Shown here one piece after another: positions 1 to 6,923 of a DNA stretch of 10,308 nucleotides (the first letter of the stretch is position 1; each line of letters starts with the position of its first letter). Source of the DNA: Clostridia bacterium (lineage in GTDB: Bacteria; Bacillota; Clostridia; Christensenellales; CAG-917); NCBI GenBank assembly GCA_017500745.1, contig JAFVYE010000117.1, positions 1-10,308 of the forward strand. The letters run 5' to 3'. The notes under the pieces are model-generated. The model searched no databases and was not told the DNA's origin. It was given only the letters and a program-made list of their open reading frames with translations. Position numbers and translations under genes: made by a program.

Positions 1-221
1 AGGGAGGGCATCTTGCTTTCAATAAACAAAGACACAAGTCCCATAGTGCCAACAAGCATCAATATGACGTTGAAATCAATTGACTCAATCAAATTGTCAA
101 GAGGCAACAATCCGCTAAATACAAAAACAAGTCCTGCTCCAATGGCGATAAGAGGACGATACTTGCTGAACACCAGCATCAAAATGTATGCCAATGCAAA
201 TATAACTATTGCTGCAATCAT
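1..221 (-). CDS. ArsB/NhaD or SLC13-type ion transporter, N-terminal part (cut by window edge)
   Basis: This is the first 73 codons of an integral membrane protein that continues beyond the left edge. It opens with a hydrophobic segment starting MIAAIVIFALAYILMLVF. A second hydrophobic stretch with GAGLVFVFSGLLP follows, and then the conserved-looking NVILMLVGTMGLVSLFIESKMPS. That pattern (D/N-x-x-x-L/I-M-x-x-G-x-M-G-x-V-S) is typical of ArsB/NhaD and SLC13-like permeases, which exchange or co-transport anions or sodium across the cytoplasmic membrane. The ATG at 221-219 is preceded by AAGGA six bases upstream, which supports the start. It lies downstream of a near-consensus promoter (256-284, minus) and is divergent from the oxidoreductase operon. 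The substrate cannot be told from this fragment. Family assignment is recognition by eye; the topology of the rest is unseen. Confidence 0.78.
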   Translation of the reverse strand, partial: MIAAIVIFALAYILMLVFSKYRPLIAIGAGLVFVFSGLLPLDNLIESIDFNVILMLVGTMGLVSLFIESKMPS

Positions 222-252
222 AAGGATTCCTTTTTAAGTCGTAATATACAAT

Positions 253-274
253 AGCATTTTAGGACCAAAATGCT
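253..274. promoter_or_regulatory. Inverted repeat over the -10 box (operator candidate)
   Basis: AGCATTTT (253-260) and AAAATGCT (267-274) are perfect 8-base inverted arms separated by AGGACC. The palindrome covers the -10 box and most of the spacer of the minus-strand transporter promoter, which is where a repressor would block RNA polymerase. There is no T-run directly after either arm, so a terminator is less likely. Which regulator would bind is unknown. Confidence 0.4.
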
Positions 275-284
275 TTAATGTCAA
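256..284 (-). promoter_or_regulatory. Sigma-A-type promoter for the left-edge transporter
   Basis: On the minus strand there is a perfect TTGACA (-35, 284-279), a 17-base spacer, and TAAAAT (-10, 261-256). Transcription would start near 249, giving a leader of about 28 bases before the ATG at 221. This is the best-looking promoter in the window. Confidence 0.75.
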
Positions 285-331
285 TATGCTTTGGCGTTTT
301 CATAAAGTTTTAAATATCATTAACTTTGCTA

Positions 332-360
332 TTTACTCTCAGGTTATTTTATGCTAAAAT
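332..360 (+). promoter_or_regulatory. Promoter of the oxidoreductase-ASCH-HAD-MATE operon
   Basis: TTTACT (-35, 332-337), a 17-base spacer, and TAAAAT (-10, 355-360). A TG at 352-353, one base before the -10 box, makes it an extended -10 promoter. A start near 367 would give a leader of about 23 bases carrying the ribosome-binding site AGGGGTGA at 378-385, four bases before the ATG at 390. Confidence 0.68.
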
Positions 361-389
361 AAATGTATTATCTTTTTAGGGGTGATTTT

Positions 390-1624
390 ATGAAAACAGT
401 AGCCTGCATTGGTGTTGGCAATAGAGGAAGCAAATATCTTCTTGAACTCAACATCTTCCACAAAAAAGAAATCAAACCCGTGGCAATTTGCGACATCAAG
501 CCTGAAAAACTTGTGCGATTTGGCAAGAAATATAAGATCGCAGATGATATGCGCTTTCAAAATGATGACGCCTTTTTTGACAAGGGTGTTCTTGCAGATG
601 GACTTATTATCTCCACTCCCGACAAGGAGCACTTCCGTCACGCAAAAAGGGCTATTGAAGTGGGCTACAAGACCATTCTCCTTGAAAAGCCCGTGTCCAA
701 ATACATAGAAGAAACCAAAGAAATCGCTCGCCTTGCAGATGAATACGGCGCAAAGGTTGTTGTCTGCCACGTGTTGAGATATTCAAACTACTACCTCACG
801 TTGAAAAATGCTGTGGAAAGCGGTGCGCTTGGCAGAGTTATTTCTGTTGAACAGCGAGAAAACGTGGGCTACTTCCACTTTGCACACAGCTACGTTCGTG
901 GCGAATGGCACAACGAGGCGGACTCCTCCCCTTCAATCCTTGCAAAGTGTTGCCACGATCTTGACCTCATATATTGGTTTGCAGGGGCAAAGCCCGTGTC
1001 TGTGGACAGCTACGGCAATTTGTTTACTTCAACAAAGACAACGCTCCAGAAGGCGCCACAGAGTTTTGTATGCAAGGATGCAAGTGCCAACACAAGTGTC
1101 CGTATGATGCAGAGGCCTTTTACATAACCGACAACGTGTTCAAGGCAAAGTTCATCAAATATATGCCCACAACGGTTTTTGGCAAGCCCAACCCCACTGG
1201 CAAGGAAAAGCGTGAGATTTTGAGATCTGGCGACTACGGCAAGTGCGTTTTCCTCAACAACAACGACGTGTGCGACCATCAAGAAGTAAACGTGCTGTTT
1301 GAGAACGGCGTGTCTGGCAGACTTACAATGACCGCTTTTGGCGAAAGATGTGAGCGCGAAACTCGTATCGTTGGCACAAAGGGCGAGGTTGTTGCAAGGC
1401 ATGGCAAAATTGTCCTTGAACAATACGGCATCAAACGCAAGGTGTTGAAGCGTGACTTGCTCTCTATTCTCGGCCACATTGAAGGCGATATCCGCACGGT
1501 CCACAGCTTTGCAAGCTTGCTTACAACAGGCAACACCGAACATAAATACGTCACCTATATCAGCGACACCGTTGTGTCACACCAAATGGCCCACGACGCA
1601 GAGATTTCAAGAAAAAGCAAATGA
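390..1624 (+). pseudogene. Gfo/Idh/MocA-family NAD(P)-dependent oxidoreductase, interrupted by a one-base frameshift
   Basis: This encodes a sugar- or cyclitol-type dehydrogenase of about 411 residues if the frame is repaired. The start at 390 is set by the ribosome-binding site AGGGGTGA. Before the break are a Rossmann motif GVGNRG (residues 8-13), the nicotinamide-site EKP (99-101) and the catalytic-region KCCHD (186-190). The frame then breaks after about residue 211 (near 1020-1025) and resumes one base earlier in phase. The second part starts YFNKDNAPEGA, carries a Cys-rich stretch (FCMQGCKCQHKC), and ends with a C-terminal GTKGEV motif before the stop at 1622-1624. Both halves are well conserved and meet without missing residues. 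One lost G in a GG would explain it (aatttgg to aatttg). It is either a recent pseudogene or a sequencing/assembly error. Substrate is unknown. It is first in a four-gene operon, and its stop overlaps the next start (ATGA). Confidence 0.88.
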
Positions 1625-1962
1625 CCTACGAAATGAATTTGAATCGCCGTCCTTTTGACATGATAAAACGTGGTCAAAAGTCAATTGAGTTGCGATTGAA
1701 CGATGAAAAAAGAAAAAATATCGTGGCAGGCGATTATATAAAATTTACCTCTGCGGATGGCGATACAATGCTCTGCATTGTTGTTGCTGTCCACAACTTT
1801 CCTACATTTGAGGACCTGTACAAAAAATTGCCACTTGACAAGTGCGGATATACTCGCGAGGAAATCCCCACCGCATCCCACAAGGATATGGAAGAATACT
1901 ACCCCATTGAAAAACAAAAACAACACTCAGTTTTGGGCATAGAAATCGCCCTTGTTAAATAA
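1621..1962 (+). CDS. ASCH-domain protein
   Basis: This is a 113-residue protein that appears to be one ASCH domain, a PUA-like fold that binds RNA or nucleosides. The N-terminal half has the family signature GxKxxExR (G18, K20, E23, R25), followed by GDYIKF, as expected for the beta-barrel core. The C-terminal part has YYPIEKQKQHSVLGIEI, also typical of short clostridial ASCH proteins. The start overlaps the oxidoreductase stop (ATGA at 1621-1624). There is only a weak purine run (aagaaaa) upstream, so translation probably depends on coupling. Known ASCH members include E. coli YqfB, an N4-acetylcytidine amidohydrolase with a key lysine in this region; whether this protein has that activity is inference. 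Its own stop overlaps the next start (TAATG). Confidence 0.82.
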   Translation: MTYEMNLNRRPFDMIKRGQKSIELRLNDEKRKNIVAGDYIKFTSADGDTMLCIVVAVHNFPTFEDLYKKLPLDKCGYTREEIPTASHKDMEEYYPIEKQKQHSVLGIEIALVK

Positions 1963-2636
1963 TGAAAAAAGCTATTTTTGTTGACATTGACAACACTCTA
2001 CTTGACTTTGACAAGTGCGCGCACCTGTCAATGAAGTCATCCTTTGAGGATTTTGGCATTCCCTTTGAGGAGTGGATGTTTGACACCTTTGAGCGTGTCA
2101 ACCTTTCTATTTGGCGCTCTCTTGAAAAGGGCTATATCACAAAACCTCAACTTTTTAAAATTAGATGGGCAACCGTGCTTGCTGCGTTGAACATTGACTT
2201 TGACGGCATTGAGATGGAAACAAGGTTCAAGCATTACATCAACACCGTTGCCATAACCATTGACTACGCAAAAGAAATCCTTGAGTATTTGTCAAAAAAG
2301 TACAAGTTGTACGCAACCAGCAATGCAACTTACGAGCAACAAATTTCTCGCTTGAAAAACGCAGGATTTGACAAGTATTTTAGTGGATATTTTATATCAG
2401 AAAAAGTGGGTTTTGAAAAACCGAGTAAAGAGTTTTTTGACGGTTGTTTCAAAGATTTGCCCTACGACCTTGATGAAGTAGTTTTGATTGGCGACTCCCC
2501 CACGGCCGACATCAAGGGGGGCTCAAAATATGGTCTTGACACAATTTGGTTTGACCATAGAGGAGAAAAATTGCCTGAAGGAGTTGCACCAACTCACATC
2601 GTGCACAACCTAAAAGAGATTGAAAACATATTGTAA
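1962..2636 (+). CDS. HAD-superfamily hydrolase, YjjG-like phosphatase/nucleotidase
   Basis: This is a 224-residue cytoplasmic HAD hydrolase with all four core motifs. Motif I is DIDNT (D8 nucleophile, D10 acid/base). Motif II is in YATSN (T119/S120). Motif III has lysine K153 in EKPSKEFF. Motif IV is IGDSPTADI (D178, D183) for magnesium. The helical cap lies between motifs I and II (about residues 15-105). Length and motif spacing match the YjjG/HAD-IA group, several of which dephosphorylate nucleotides, including non-canonical pyrimidine nucleotides; others act on sugar phosphates, so the substrate is open. The start overlaps the ASCH stop (TAATG), with no independent Shine-Dalgarno, implying translational coupling. 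Confidence 0.88.
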   Translation: MKKAIFVDIDNTLLDFDKCAHLSMKSSFEDFGIPFEEWMFDTFERVNLSIWRSLEKGYITKPQLFKIRWATVLAALNIDFDGIEMETRFKHYINTVAITIDYAKEILEYLSKKYKLYATSNATYEQQISRLKNAGFDKYFSGYFISEKVGFEKPSKEFFDGCFKDLPYDLDEVVLIGDSPTADIKGGSKYGLDTIWFDHRGEKLPEGVAPTHIVHNLKEIENIL

Positions 2637-2648
2637 AGGATTGTAGAC

Positions 2649-4013
2649 TTGAAAAATCGTAACTTGCTTAAACAATTTTTTAAATACGTATCCCTCAACG
2701 TGCTTGGCATGTTGGGGCTTTCTTGTTATATTCTTGCAGACACCTTTTTCATCTCCAAGGGGCTTGGGGCGCTTGGCCTCACCGCGCTGAATCTTGCCTT
2801 GCCTATTTTCAGCTTTATTCAGGGCGTTTCACTTATGCTCGGAGTTGGCGGTGGCATACGGTACGCCGTTGCAAAAGCAAGTGGAAATCAGCGCGCTGCC
2901 AACACAACCTTTTCAACAATTGTGATTGTATCCCTGTTGTTTTCGTTGATATTTGTGCTGTTGGGTGCTTTTGCTTCTCGTCCTTTGACCACTCTTTTGA
3001 AAGCGGACAGCGAAGTGTTTGAAATGACCCATCAATATCTTCAAATCATACTTCTCTTTGCCCCAGCTTTCATCATAAGCCACGTGTTTACAAGCTTTGT
3101 GCGCAACGATGGCAATCCAAGGCTGGCAATGTTTGCAACGCTCTTTGGAAGTCTTTTTAATATCGTGATGGACTACGTCCTCATCTTCCCTTGTGGAATG
3201 GGCATCCTTGGTGCTGTTCTTGCAACAGGCATCGCCCCCGTCACAGGCATCATCATTTGCGGTTTCCATTGGGCACTCAAAAAGGGTCCCCTTCGCCTTG
3301 TCAAGCCCAAGTTTGAACTCAAAGGCACCCTCATGACTTTATCTCTCGGCTTGCCATCCTTGGTGACAGAGTTTGCAGGCGGAATTGTGATGATCGTATT
3401 CAACAGCGTCATCCTTGGCATTGCAGGAAATATTGGCGTGTCTGCATATAGCATTGTGGCAAACATAGCATTTGTGGTGCTTTCAATGTACTCAGGTGTG
3501 GCACAAGGCGTCCAACCTCTGCTCAGCGAAGCCCATGGCAAAAAGGATTTGTGTGCAAAAGACACCTTCTTAAAGTACTCTTTGCTTACTGCAGGGGTGG
3601 CATCCACGGTCATTTACATCATTGTGGCAACTCTTGCCCCTCAAATTACGGCAGTATTCAATAGCGAAGGCAACGCAGTTCTTGCAGAAATTGCCGAGTT
3701 TGGATTGATAATTTACTTTATCGGCTCAATCTTTGCCAGCATCAATGCCTTGTTTTCAACCTACTTTGCATCCATTGAAAAACCTCTGCCCTCGCAAGCA
3801 ATCACTTTGCTCAAAGGCCTTGTGCTCATCATCCCGTTCATCTATTTGTTCTCGCACTTCTTGGGCATGACGGGAGTATGGCTCGCCTACGTCATCACAG
3901 AGGCAGTTGTCCTTGTCATTGCAGTGACAATCTACGCCATATTCCGCAGGCGCACAAAAAGCGCTATGCTTACTGAGGCGCAACCTGACGAGGCAGAACA
4001 AATAAGTTTCTAA
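2649..4013 (+). CDS. MATE-family efflux transporter
   Basis: This is a 454-residue multidrug and toxin extrusion-type membrane protein, near the usual length for the family, with about twelve hydrophobic segments in two halves. Recognisable features are the N-terminal ILADTFFISKGLGALGLTALN, which matches the D-x-x-F/x-G-x-x-G-L-x-A-L/x-N pattern of MATE helix 1-2, then GVGGGIRYAVAKASG and FVRNDGNPRLAM. The C-terminal tail (RRRTKSAM onward) is cytoplasmic and charged. It would export organic cations or metabolites using a sodium or proton gradient. The start is TTG at 2649, chosen because AAAGGA (2635-2640) sits eight bases upstream; there is no in-frame ATG nearby. It is the last gene of the operon, 12 bases after the HAD gene, and is followed by a terminator. 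Substrate is unknown. Confidence 0.93.
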   Translation: MKNRNLLKQFFKYVSLNVLGMLGLSCYILADTFFISKGLGALGLTALNLALPIFSFIQGVSLMLGVGGGIRYAVAKASGNQRAANTTFSTIVIVSLLFSLIFVLLGAFASRPLTTLLKADSEVFEMTHQYLQIILLFAPAFIISHVFTSFVRNDGNPRLAMFATLFGSLFNIVMDYVLIFPCGMGILGAVLATGIAPVTGIIICGFHWALKKGPLRLVKPKFELKGTLMTLSLGLPSLVTEFAGGIVMIVFNSVILGIAGNIGVSAYSIVANIAFVVLSMYSGVAQGVQPLLSEAHGKKDLCAKDTFLKYSLLTAGVASTVIYIIVATLAPQITAVFNSEGNAVLAEIAEFGLIIYFIGSIFASINALFSTYFASIEKPLPSQAITLLKGLVLIIPFIYLFSHFLGMTGVWLAYVITEAVVLVIAVTIYAIFRRRTKSAMLTEAQPDEAEQISF

Positions 4014-4031
4014 ATTTTAAATTTGCAACAA

Positions 4032-4056
4032 AAAAACCACACAAAGTGTGGTTTTT
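4032..4056 (+). terminator. Rho-independent terminator after the MATE gene
   Basis: AAAAACCACAC (4032-4042) and GTGTGGTTTTT (4046-4056) form an 11-bp stem with a three-base AAA loop. TTTTTATTTTT runs from 4052 to 4062. The left flank is A-rich, so the same hairpin has a T-run on the minus strand and could act in both directions. Confidence 0.85.
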
Positions 4057-4096
4057 ATTTTTCTTGAACTGCTTTTTTGATAATTAATTGATATGC

Positions 4097-4206
4097 AAAA
4101 GCCCCGACTCTTCCGACTGACGCCTACTTGTCGTACGTGAAGGATGTATGATGGATGCGAAAAGCCCCGACTCTTCCGACTGACGCGTACTTGTTGTACG
4201 CGAAGG
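4097..4206. repeat. Two-copy 47-bp direct repeat with internal hairpins
   Basis: Copy 1 is 4097-4143 and copy 2 is 4160-4206, a period of 63 bases. They agree at 44 of 47 positions, differing at 4124/4187 (C/G), 4132/4195 (C/T) and 4138/4201 (T/C). Each starts AAAAGCCCCGACTCTTCC and contains a small hairpin. In copy 2 the hairpin is a perfect 7-bp stem (4184-4190 with 4196-4202) and a five-base TTGTT loop. In copy 1 the same stem (4121-4127 with 4133-4139) has one C-C mismatch and a G-T pair. It lies in the 237-base gap between the convergent MATE and obgE genes, where I see no gene. Confidence 0.8.
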
Positions 4207-4222
4207 TGGAAGATCGGGGCTT
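4159..4222 (-). terminator. Compound hairpin terminator for obgE (minus strand)
   Basis: Read on the minus strand, AAGCCCCGATCTTCC (4222-4208) pairs with GGAAGAGTCGGGGCTT (4177-4162) with one bulged base. The outer stem is 15 bp and encloses the 7-bp inner hairpin of copy 2. A TTTT run follows (4163-4160). It begins about 30 bases after the obgE stop. Copy 1 offers a second identical right arm (4112-4097) followed by TTTT, so the one left arm has two possible partners. Confidence 0.68.
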
Positions 4223-4250
4223 GACAAAATCAGACACTAAATAATGCGTT

Positions 4251-5513
4251 TTAATCGTACCATTCAAACTCTATGTCGCCGATTGACACCACGTCTCCTT
4301 CCTTTATGCCCATCTTGCGAAGGTCGTGCATGACGCCACGATCTTTCAAAACCTTTTGGAAGAATGCAAATGAGTCTGTGTCGGAGATTGTAACGTTTTG
4401 GATGAGGAAATCAACAAGACCACCATCAACAAAGAACGTGCCGTCAGGCAGACGCTCAATGGTGTACTTTTGATCAGACTTCTCTTCCAAAGTGAAGAGT
4501 TCATTGATTTCTTCACGGCTGGGAGGAGGCAATTCATCAACCATTTGCTTGATGTCTGTGAGGAGCTCTTTGAGTCCTTCGCCAATGATTGCACTGATTA
4601 GATGCACCTTTTTGCCAATTTTCTTTGAAAACTCTTCAAGATATGCAGGGTCTTCAAGCATATCTGCTTTGTTGGCCACGACAATTTGAGGAAGTGAGCC
4701 AAGCTTCAATGAATAGTTTTCAAGTTCTTGATTGATTTGGTAGTAGTCATCAAGGGGGTCTCTGCCTTCACTGCCACTTATGTCAACAATGTGCACGATG
4801 AGGCGAACTCGCTCAATATGACGGAGGAAATAGTGTCCAAGACCTGCTCCATCACTTGCGCCCTCAATGAGTCCGGGGATGTCTGCGATTACAAATGAAT
4901 CATCAAACATTTGAACAACGCCCAAATTGGGGTTGATTGTTGTAAAGTGATAGTTGGCGATTTTGGGCTTTGCAGAGGTGAGCATTGAAAGAAGGGTTGA
5001 CTTGCCAACGTTGGGGAATCCAACAAGGCCTACGTCTGCGATTGTCTTGAGTTCAAGAGTGACTTGATGCTCCTCTGTCGTTTCGCCAAGTTGTGAAAAT
5101 GAGGGGGCTTGACGTTGGGCGTGAGCAAAGCGCACGTTTCCTTTGCCTCCCCTGCCACCTTTGAGGGCCACAAATTGCTCGCCATCTTCAAAAAGGTCTG
5201 CTATTACGTTGCCACTTTGTGTGTCACGAATGACTGTGCCTGTGGGCACTTTGATGACAAGATTTTCTCCACACTTGCCTGTGCAATTTTTTGCGCCACC
5301 AGAAGTGCCGTTTTCTGCACGGAAATGCTTTTTGAACTTGAAATCAATGAGGGTGTTCATATCTTTGTCAGCGACAAAGATGATGTCACCACCATTGCCA
5401 CCATCGCCACCGTCCGGACCACCGTTGGGAACGTACTTTTCTCTATGGAAAGACACGGCGCCATTGCCACCGTTGCCTGCCTTGATGAAGATTTTTACGT
5501 AATCTAAAAACAT
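4251..5513 (-). CDS. obgE: GTPase ObgE/CgtA, ribosome-assembly factor
   Basis: This is a complete 420-residue Obg-family GTPase that acts in 50S ribosomal subunit assembly and stress signalling in the cytoplasm. Residues 1-158 form the glycine-rich Obg fold (GNGGNGAVSFHREKYVPNGG near the start). The G domain has P-loop GFPNVGKS (165-172), switch threonines T191-T192, DIPG (211-214), NKAD (281-284) and SAI (307-309). Residues from about 350 to the end are the OCT domain, found in many Firmicute Obg proteins, with DRGVMHDLRKMGIKEGD and a terminal EFEWYD. All motifs are intact. AGGTAG lies about four bases before the ATG. The upstream promoter (5547-5575) suggests it can be transcribed apart from the nfn genes. 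The usual rplU-rpmA neighbours of obgE are absent here. Confidence 0.98.
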   Translation of the reverse strand: MFLDYVKIFIKAGNGGNGAVSFHREKYVPNGGPDGGDGGNGGDIIFVADKDMNTLIDFKFKKHFRAENGTSGGAKNCTGKCGENLVIKVPTGTVIRDTQSGNVIADLFEDGEQFVALKGGRGGKGNVRFAHAQRQAPSFSQLGETTEEHQVTLELKTIADVGLVGFPNVGKSTLLSMLTSAKPKIANYHFTTINPNLGVVQMFDDSFVIADIPGLIEGASDGAGLGHYFLRHIERVRLIVHIVDISGSEGRDPLDDYYQINQELENYSLKLGSLPQIVVANKADMLEDPAYLEEFSKKIGKKVHLISAIIGEGLKELLTDIKQMVDELPPPSREEINELFTLEEKSDQKYTIERLPDGTFFVDGGLVDFLIQNVTISDTDSFAFFQKVLKDRGVMHDLRKMGIKEGDVVSIGDIEFEWYD

Positions 5514-5546
5514 ATATCTACCTATATCTTTTGTTCAACTTGGGAG

Positions 5547-5575
5547 ATTATAACCTATTTTTCAGCACTTTGCAA
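5547..5575 (-). promoter_or_regulatory. Promoter of obgE
   Basis: On the minus strand there is TTGCAA (-35, 5575-5570), a 17-base spacer, and a perfect TATAAT (-10, 5552-5547). The -35 box lies within the last codons of the upstream nfnB-like gene. The leader would be about 27 bases. This gives obgE its own start inside a possible nth-nfn read-through unit. Confidence 0.6.
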
Positions 5576-6922
5576 TTGATTGAGTATGGATGAGGCGGAC
5601 TTTTTGCCTGCGCCCATTGCCAAAATCAGGGTTGCAGCACCTGTAATTGCGTCTCCACCTGCGTAAAGGCGGTCAACGTTGGTCTTGCCGTCCTCATCTG
5701 CAAGTATTGTGCCTTTGGGAGAAAAGGCAAGGTCTTTGAAGCTGTTTTTGATGATAGGATTGGGTGAGGTGCCAAGGGCAACTATCACTTGGTCACACTT
5801 GATTTCATGCTCGCTTCCCTCAACGACTACAGGACGTCTGCGACCACTTGCATCTGGCTCCCCAAGAGCCATCTTCACAAGGCGCATGCCGCTGACCTTT
5901 CCACCTTCTCCAAGAATTTCTACGGGATTTGTGAGCAGATTAAATTTGATGCCCTCTTCCTCTGCGTGAAGAATCTCTTCTTCACGAGCGGGCATTTCTG
6001 CTCTGCTGCGGCGATATACCAAGGTGACCTCTGCACCAAGACGTCTTGCAGTCCTTGAAGCATCCATTGCCACGTTGCCTGCCCCAACAACAACCACCGA
6101 CTTGCCTTTGAGGATGGGGGTTGAAGAGCTTTCCTCATAGGCCTTCATAAGATTTACGCGAGTGAGATACTCGTTGGCTGAATAGACTCCAGAAAGGTTT
6201 TCTCCTTTGACGCCAAGGAACATAGGAAGGCCTGCTCCTGTGCCAATGAACACGGCGTCAAACTCATCAAGAAGCTCATGGACAAAGATGGTTTTGCCAA
6301 CAACCACGTTTGTTTCTATCTTGACACCCAAACTTGCAAGTTTGGCAATCTCTTTTTTGACCAATTCTTTGGGCAGTCTAAACTCTGGGATTCCATACAC
6401 AAGCACTCCGCCTACCTCATGAAGTGCCTCAAAAATTGTGACGTTGACGCCTGCTTTTGCAAGGTCACTTGCGCATGTAAGACCTGCAGGCCCACTGCCG
6501 ACAACTGCAACTTTAAAGCGGTTAGAATCACGTTTTTCAGGCATAACGCCATTGTCAAGAGCCCAATCGGCCACATATCTTTCAAGTGCGCCTATGGCAA
6601 CTGAGCCACCAAGCTTAACCTTGCGCACGCAAAGATTTTCACATTGATGCTCCTGCGGACAAACTCTGCCACAAATGGCGGGAAGATTGTTGTCAATTGT
6701 GATGGTGCGATATGCTCCATCCATATCCCCTGCTTTGACTTGACTGATAAACGTGGGGATTTTGACTCCGACAGGACATCCTGCCATGCAAGGAGGGTTT
6801 TTGCATCCCAAACATCTTGACGCTTCTTCAAGAGCAAGAGATGGTGTAAAGCCAAGCGCAACTTCTTTGAAGTTGTGGATACGCTCTGCGGGGTTTTGTG
6901 TTGGCATAACTACTCTGTCCAT
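5555..6922 (-). CDS. nfnB: NfnB / GltA-like NADPH-binding iron-sulfur flavoprotein
   Basis: This is a 455-residue flavoprotein of the glutamate synthase small-chain family. Two [4Fe-4S] cysteine sets lie in the N-terminal domain (C37, C40, C45, C49 and C84, C88, C94, C98). An FAD-binding GSGPAGL follows at 142-148, an NADPH-binding GAGNVA near 280-285 with RRSRAEMPAREEE after it, and a C-terminal FAD contact YAGGDAITGAA near 419-429. Automatic annotation often names it NADPH-dependent glutamate synthase (gltA) or sulfide dehydrogenase alpha. The upstream partner is an NfnA-type subunit one base away, and no large glutamate synthase subunit is present. I therefore favour NfnB, which with NfnA couples ferredoxin, NADH and NADP+ by electron bifurcation. 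The start at 6922 is preceded by AAGGGGGTAG lying inside the last codons of nfnA. Sud-type sulfide reduction remains an alternative. Confidence 0.92.
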   Translation of the reverse strand: MDRVVMPTQNPAERIHNFKEVALGFTPSLALEEASRCLGCKNPPCMAGCPVGVKIPTFISQVKAGDMDGAYRTITIDNNLPAICGRVCPQEHQCENLCVRKVKLGGSVAIGALERYVADWALDNGVMPEKRDSNRFKVAVVGSGPAGLTCASDLAKAGVNVTIFEALHEVGGVLVYGIPEFRLPKELVKKEIAKLASLGVKIETNVVVGKTIFVHELLDEFDAVFIGTGAGLPMFLGVKGENLSGVYSANEYLTRVNLMKAYEESSSTPILKGKSVVVVGAGNVAMDASRTARRLGAEVTLVYRRSRAEMPAREEEILHAEEEGIKFNLLTNPVEILGEGGKVSGMRLVKMALGEPDASGRRRPVVVEGSEHEIKCDQVIVALGTSPNPIIKNSFKDLAFSPKGTILADEDGKTNVDRLYAGGDAITGAATLILAMGAGKKSASSILNQLQSAEK

Positions 6923-6923
6923 G

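Noticed and set aside
13..237. A 74-codon plus-strand open frame at the left edge
   Set aside because: The minus strand encodes a convincing hydrophobic transporter N-terminus with a ribosome-binding site and promoter; the plus frame has neither.
354..770. A 138-codon minus-strand open frame
   Set aside because: It is a shadow of the oxidoreductase N-terminus, shows no recognisable domain, and would run through the operon promoter.
1014..1030. Programmed -1 frameshift in the oxidoreductase
   Set aside because: No X XXY YYZ slippery heptamer is in phase and no clear downstream pseudoknot or hairpin is visible; this family is normally made from one frame.
1010..1543. A 177-codon open frame on the minus strand opposite the oxidoreductase
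   Set aside because: It lies fully antisense to a well-recognised gene, has no ribosome-binding site or family resemblance, and its composition follows from the sense codons.
4097..4206. CRISPR array
   Set aside because: There are only two units, with a 16-base gap, and the unit itself folds into a terminator-like hairpin; no cas genes are present.
5109..5507. Plus-strand open frames of 119-132 codons opposite obgE
   Set aside because: The glycine-rich Obg fold (GGN, GGC codons) produces long antisense frames; no start signal or homology is seen.
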